Shown in pieces: positions 7,368 through 8,456 of a stretch of 8,456 bases of DNA; within the stretch, counting starts at the first letter, position 1, and each line of letters starts with the position of its first letter. Both the position numbers and the translations under genes were made by a program. The notes under the pieces were generated by a model that did not search any database, was not told where the DNA came from, and worked only from the letters and a program-made list of their open reading frames with translations. Origin of the DNA: Anaerolineales bacterium UBA5069 (GTDB lineage Bacteria > Chloroflexota > Anaerolineae > Caldilineales > Caldilineaceae); assembly GCA_002415895.1 (NCBI GenBank), contig DIAV01000243.1:1095-9550 (forward strand), given 5' to 3'.

Positions 7368-8285
7368 ATGACACGCAATCAACGTTCCGCAAGGACAACC
7401 GGCTGGGCGCTGGGGCTCTTTGCCACCCTCTGCTTCAGTGTCGCGCCGCCTGTCGCGAGCGCGGCGATTGGGGACGGGCTCCATCCCACGGCGATTCTGG
7501 TTGTGCGCATGGCGCTCACAGCGGCGCTGCTGGTCATCACCATTGCCGTCATGGACATGCGTCTGCTGCGCACGGATCGGCGCGGCCTTCAGGTAACTCT
7601 GATCGCCGGGCTTGTGAACAGCGTCGGCATGGTGGCCTATTTTTGGGCCCTCACGCGGTTGAGTACATCCGTTTCGGCCATGCTCTTCTCGGTGAGCCCG
7701 TTGATGGTGCTCAGCCTGCTGGCGCTGCGCGGCGAGCCGGTGACGCGCCGCCACGGTGTGCGTCTCGCGCTGGCGTTGGGCGGCATCTACCTGCTTATAG
7801 GCCCCAGCGGCGGGGTGGATCTGATGGGGCTGCTGTATATCTTCATTGCACTTGTGGCGTTTTCACTGCAGGTTGTCATCATCCAGTGGTATCTCGCCGG
7901 CTATGACGCGCGCACGGGCACCCTCTACATGACCATTGGCATGTGGCTGGGTGTGACAATCTTTTGGCTCTTTCAGGGCGCGCCGTGGAGTGCGCCCACC
8001 ATGGGCGGCTGGATATCTATCCTCGCACTGGCGGTTGTGAGCACCTATCTGGCGCGACTGGCCTTCTTTGGGGCCATTGGCCGCATTGGCGGCGCACAAC
8101 AGGCCATGCTCACCCCGCTGGAAATTCTGCTGACCATCCTCTGGTCGGTGCTCTTTCTGGGCGAACGCCTGACGCTGGCGCAGTGGCTGGGTGGCCTGCT
8201 GATTTTGGGTAGTGCGCTGCTCGCGATTGAGCGGCTGGGCAGCGTGCGCCGCCCCATCCGCTGGCGCTTCTGGGCACGCGCTTAA
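7368..8285 (+). CDS. EamA/DMT-family transporter (drug/metabolite transporter)
   Basis: This 305-residue inner-membrane carrier has ten predicted helices, at about 12-33, 41-62, 73-93, 99-120, 129-146, 150-173, 184-203, 212-236, 243-265 and 269-288. They form two EamA repeats, near 12-144 and 150-287. Each repeat ends its fourth helix with a family-like motif: SVSPLMVLSLLALRGEPVT in the first and PLEILLTILWSVLFLGERLT in the second. Family members export or import amino acids, nucleosides, sugars or other metabolites; the substrate here cannot be read. The C-terminus is basic (RRPIRWRFWARA), as expected for a cytoplasmic end. ATG 7368 is chosen because the frame upstream, open to 7248, passes through the large hairpin and adds 40 residues with no family character. 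No clear Shine-Dalgarno precedes it, so translation may be leaderless or weak. It is likely a separate transcription unit from fucI. Confidence 0.87.
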   Translation: MTRNQRSARTTGWALGLFATLCFSVAPPVASAAIGDGLHPTAILVVRMALTAALLVITIAVMDMRLLRTDRRGLQVTLIAGLVNSVGMVAYFWALTRLSTSVSAMLFSVSPLMVLSLLALRGEPVTRRHGVRLALALGGIYLLIGPSGGVDLMGLLYIFIALVAFSLQVVIIQWYLAGYDARTGTLYMTIGMWLGVTIFWLFQGAPWSAPTMGGWISILALAVVSTYLARLAFFGAIGRIGGAQQAMLTPLEILLTILWSVLFLGERLTLAQWLGGLLILGSALLAIERLGSVRRPIRWRFWARA

Positions 8286-8371
8286 CAGGCAGCAGCTCAC
8301 AGCGTACTCACCTTGCTTTGCATTGCCTGTAGGCAAACTCACCCCGTGCGGCATGATTTTCACAAGCGCAG

Positions 8372-8414
8372 GCGGCTTCGGTTGCACATTTGCACGATGT
8401 GCCACTGAAGCTGC
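8372..8414. repeat. 18-bp imperfect hairpin downstream of the EamA gene
   Basis: Bases 8372-8389 pair with 8397-8414 around the loop TTGCACG: 15 Watson-Crick pairs, two G-T wobbles and one mismatch. The inner six pairs (GCACAT/ATGTGC) are perfect. Its left edge carries GGCGGCTTC (8371-8379), the same nine bases as at 3334-3342 in the palindrome before the AroE-like gene, so the two may belong to one family. It lies 86 bases after the EamA stop and is followed by AACCCC, not a T-run. The rest of the 171-base 3' flank shows no gene. Confidence 0.55.
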
Positions 8415-8456
8415 AACCCCTTGCGTGTAACAAGCGAGTTTTGCTTCTTTTAAAAT

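Noticed and set aside
8432..8451. Intrinsic terminator AAGC-loop-GCTT followed by CTTTT near the window end
   Set aside because: The stem is only 4 bp of mixed pairs and the T-run is short; too weak to call.

Overview
The window is a metabolic stretch of a moderately GC-rich bacterium, roughly 60% G+C by eye. All seven recognisable genes lie on the + strand. The organism is probably a Chloroflexota (Anaerolineae/Caldilineae-like) bacterium. The basis is the mix of families, the style of the DNA methyltransferase (an N-terminal FGxGxR..HD..Y block) and the palindromic intergenic elements. This assignment is an inference from recalled family appearance, not from a search.

Layout, left to right. 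(1) The C-terminal part of an RbsC-type sugar ABC permease (1-732), cut by the window edge. (2) A membrane-anchored alpha/beta hydrolase resembling PAF-acetylhydrolase (879-2204, TTG start). (3) A DUF4432-type putative aldose mutarotase (2227-3309), only 22 bp after the hydrolase. (4) An intergenic imperfect palindrome (3327-3404). (5) A shikimate-dehydrogenase-family oxidoreductase (3454-4305). (6) A class beta DNA methyltransferase (4309-5325) starting 3 bp after the previous stop, so probably translationally coupled. (7) A full-length L-fucose isomerase (5435-7231), the most certain call. (8) A 25-bp perfect hairpin (7259-7316). (9) A ten-helix EamA/DMT transporter (7368-8285). (10) A 3' flank with a third palindrome (8372-8414).

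How the genes may work together: the sugar permease, putative mutarotase and fucose isomerase fit import, anomer conversion and isomerisation of L-fucose or D-arabinose. The kinase and aldolase expected next (FucK, FucA) are not in the window. The AroE-like enzyme carries an altered substrate-binding motif and may be a sugar- or cyclitol-related dehydrogenase rather than the aromatic-pathway enzyme. The methyltransferase has no restriction partner here and looks like an orphan enzyme.

I see no rRNA, tRNA, CRISPR array, transposase or phage gene. The window reads mostly as an ordinary sugar-utilisation neighbourhood. The least explained features are the three palindromes in gene gaps and the coupling of a methyltransferase to an AroE-like gene.
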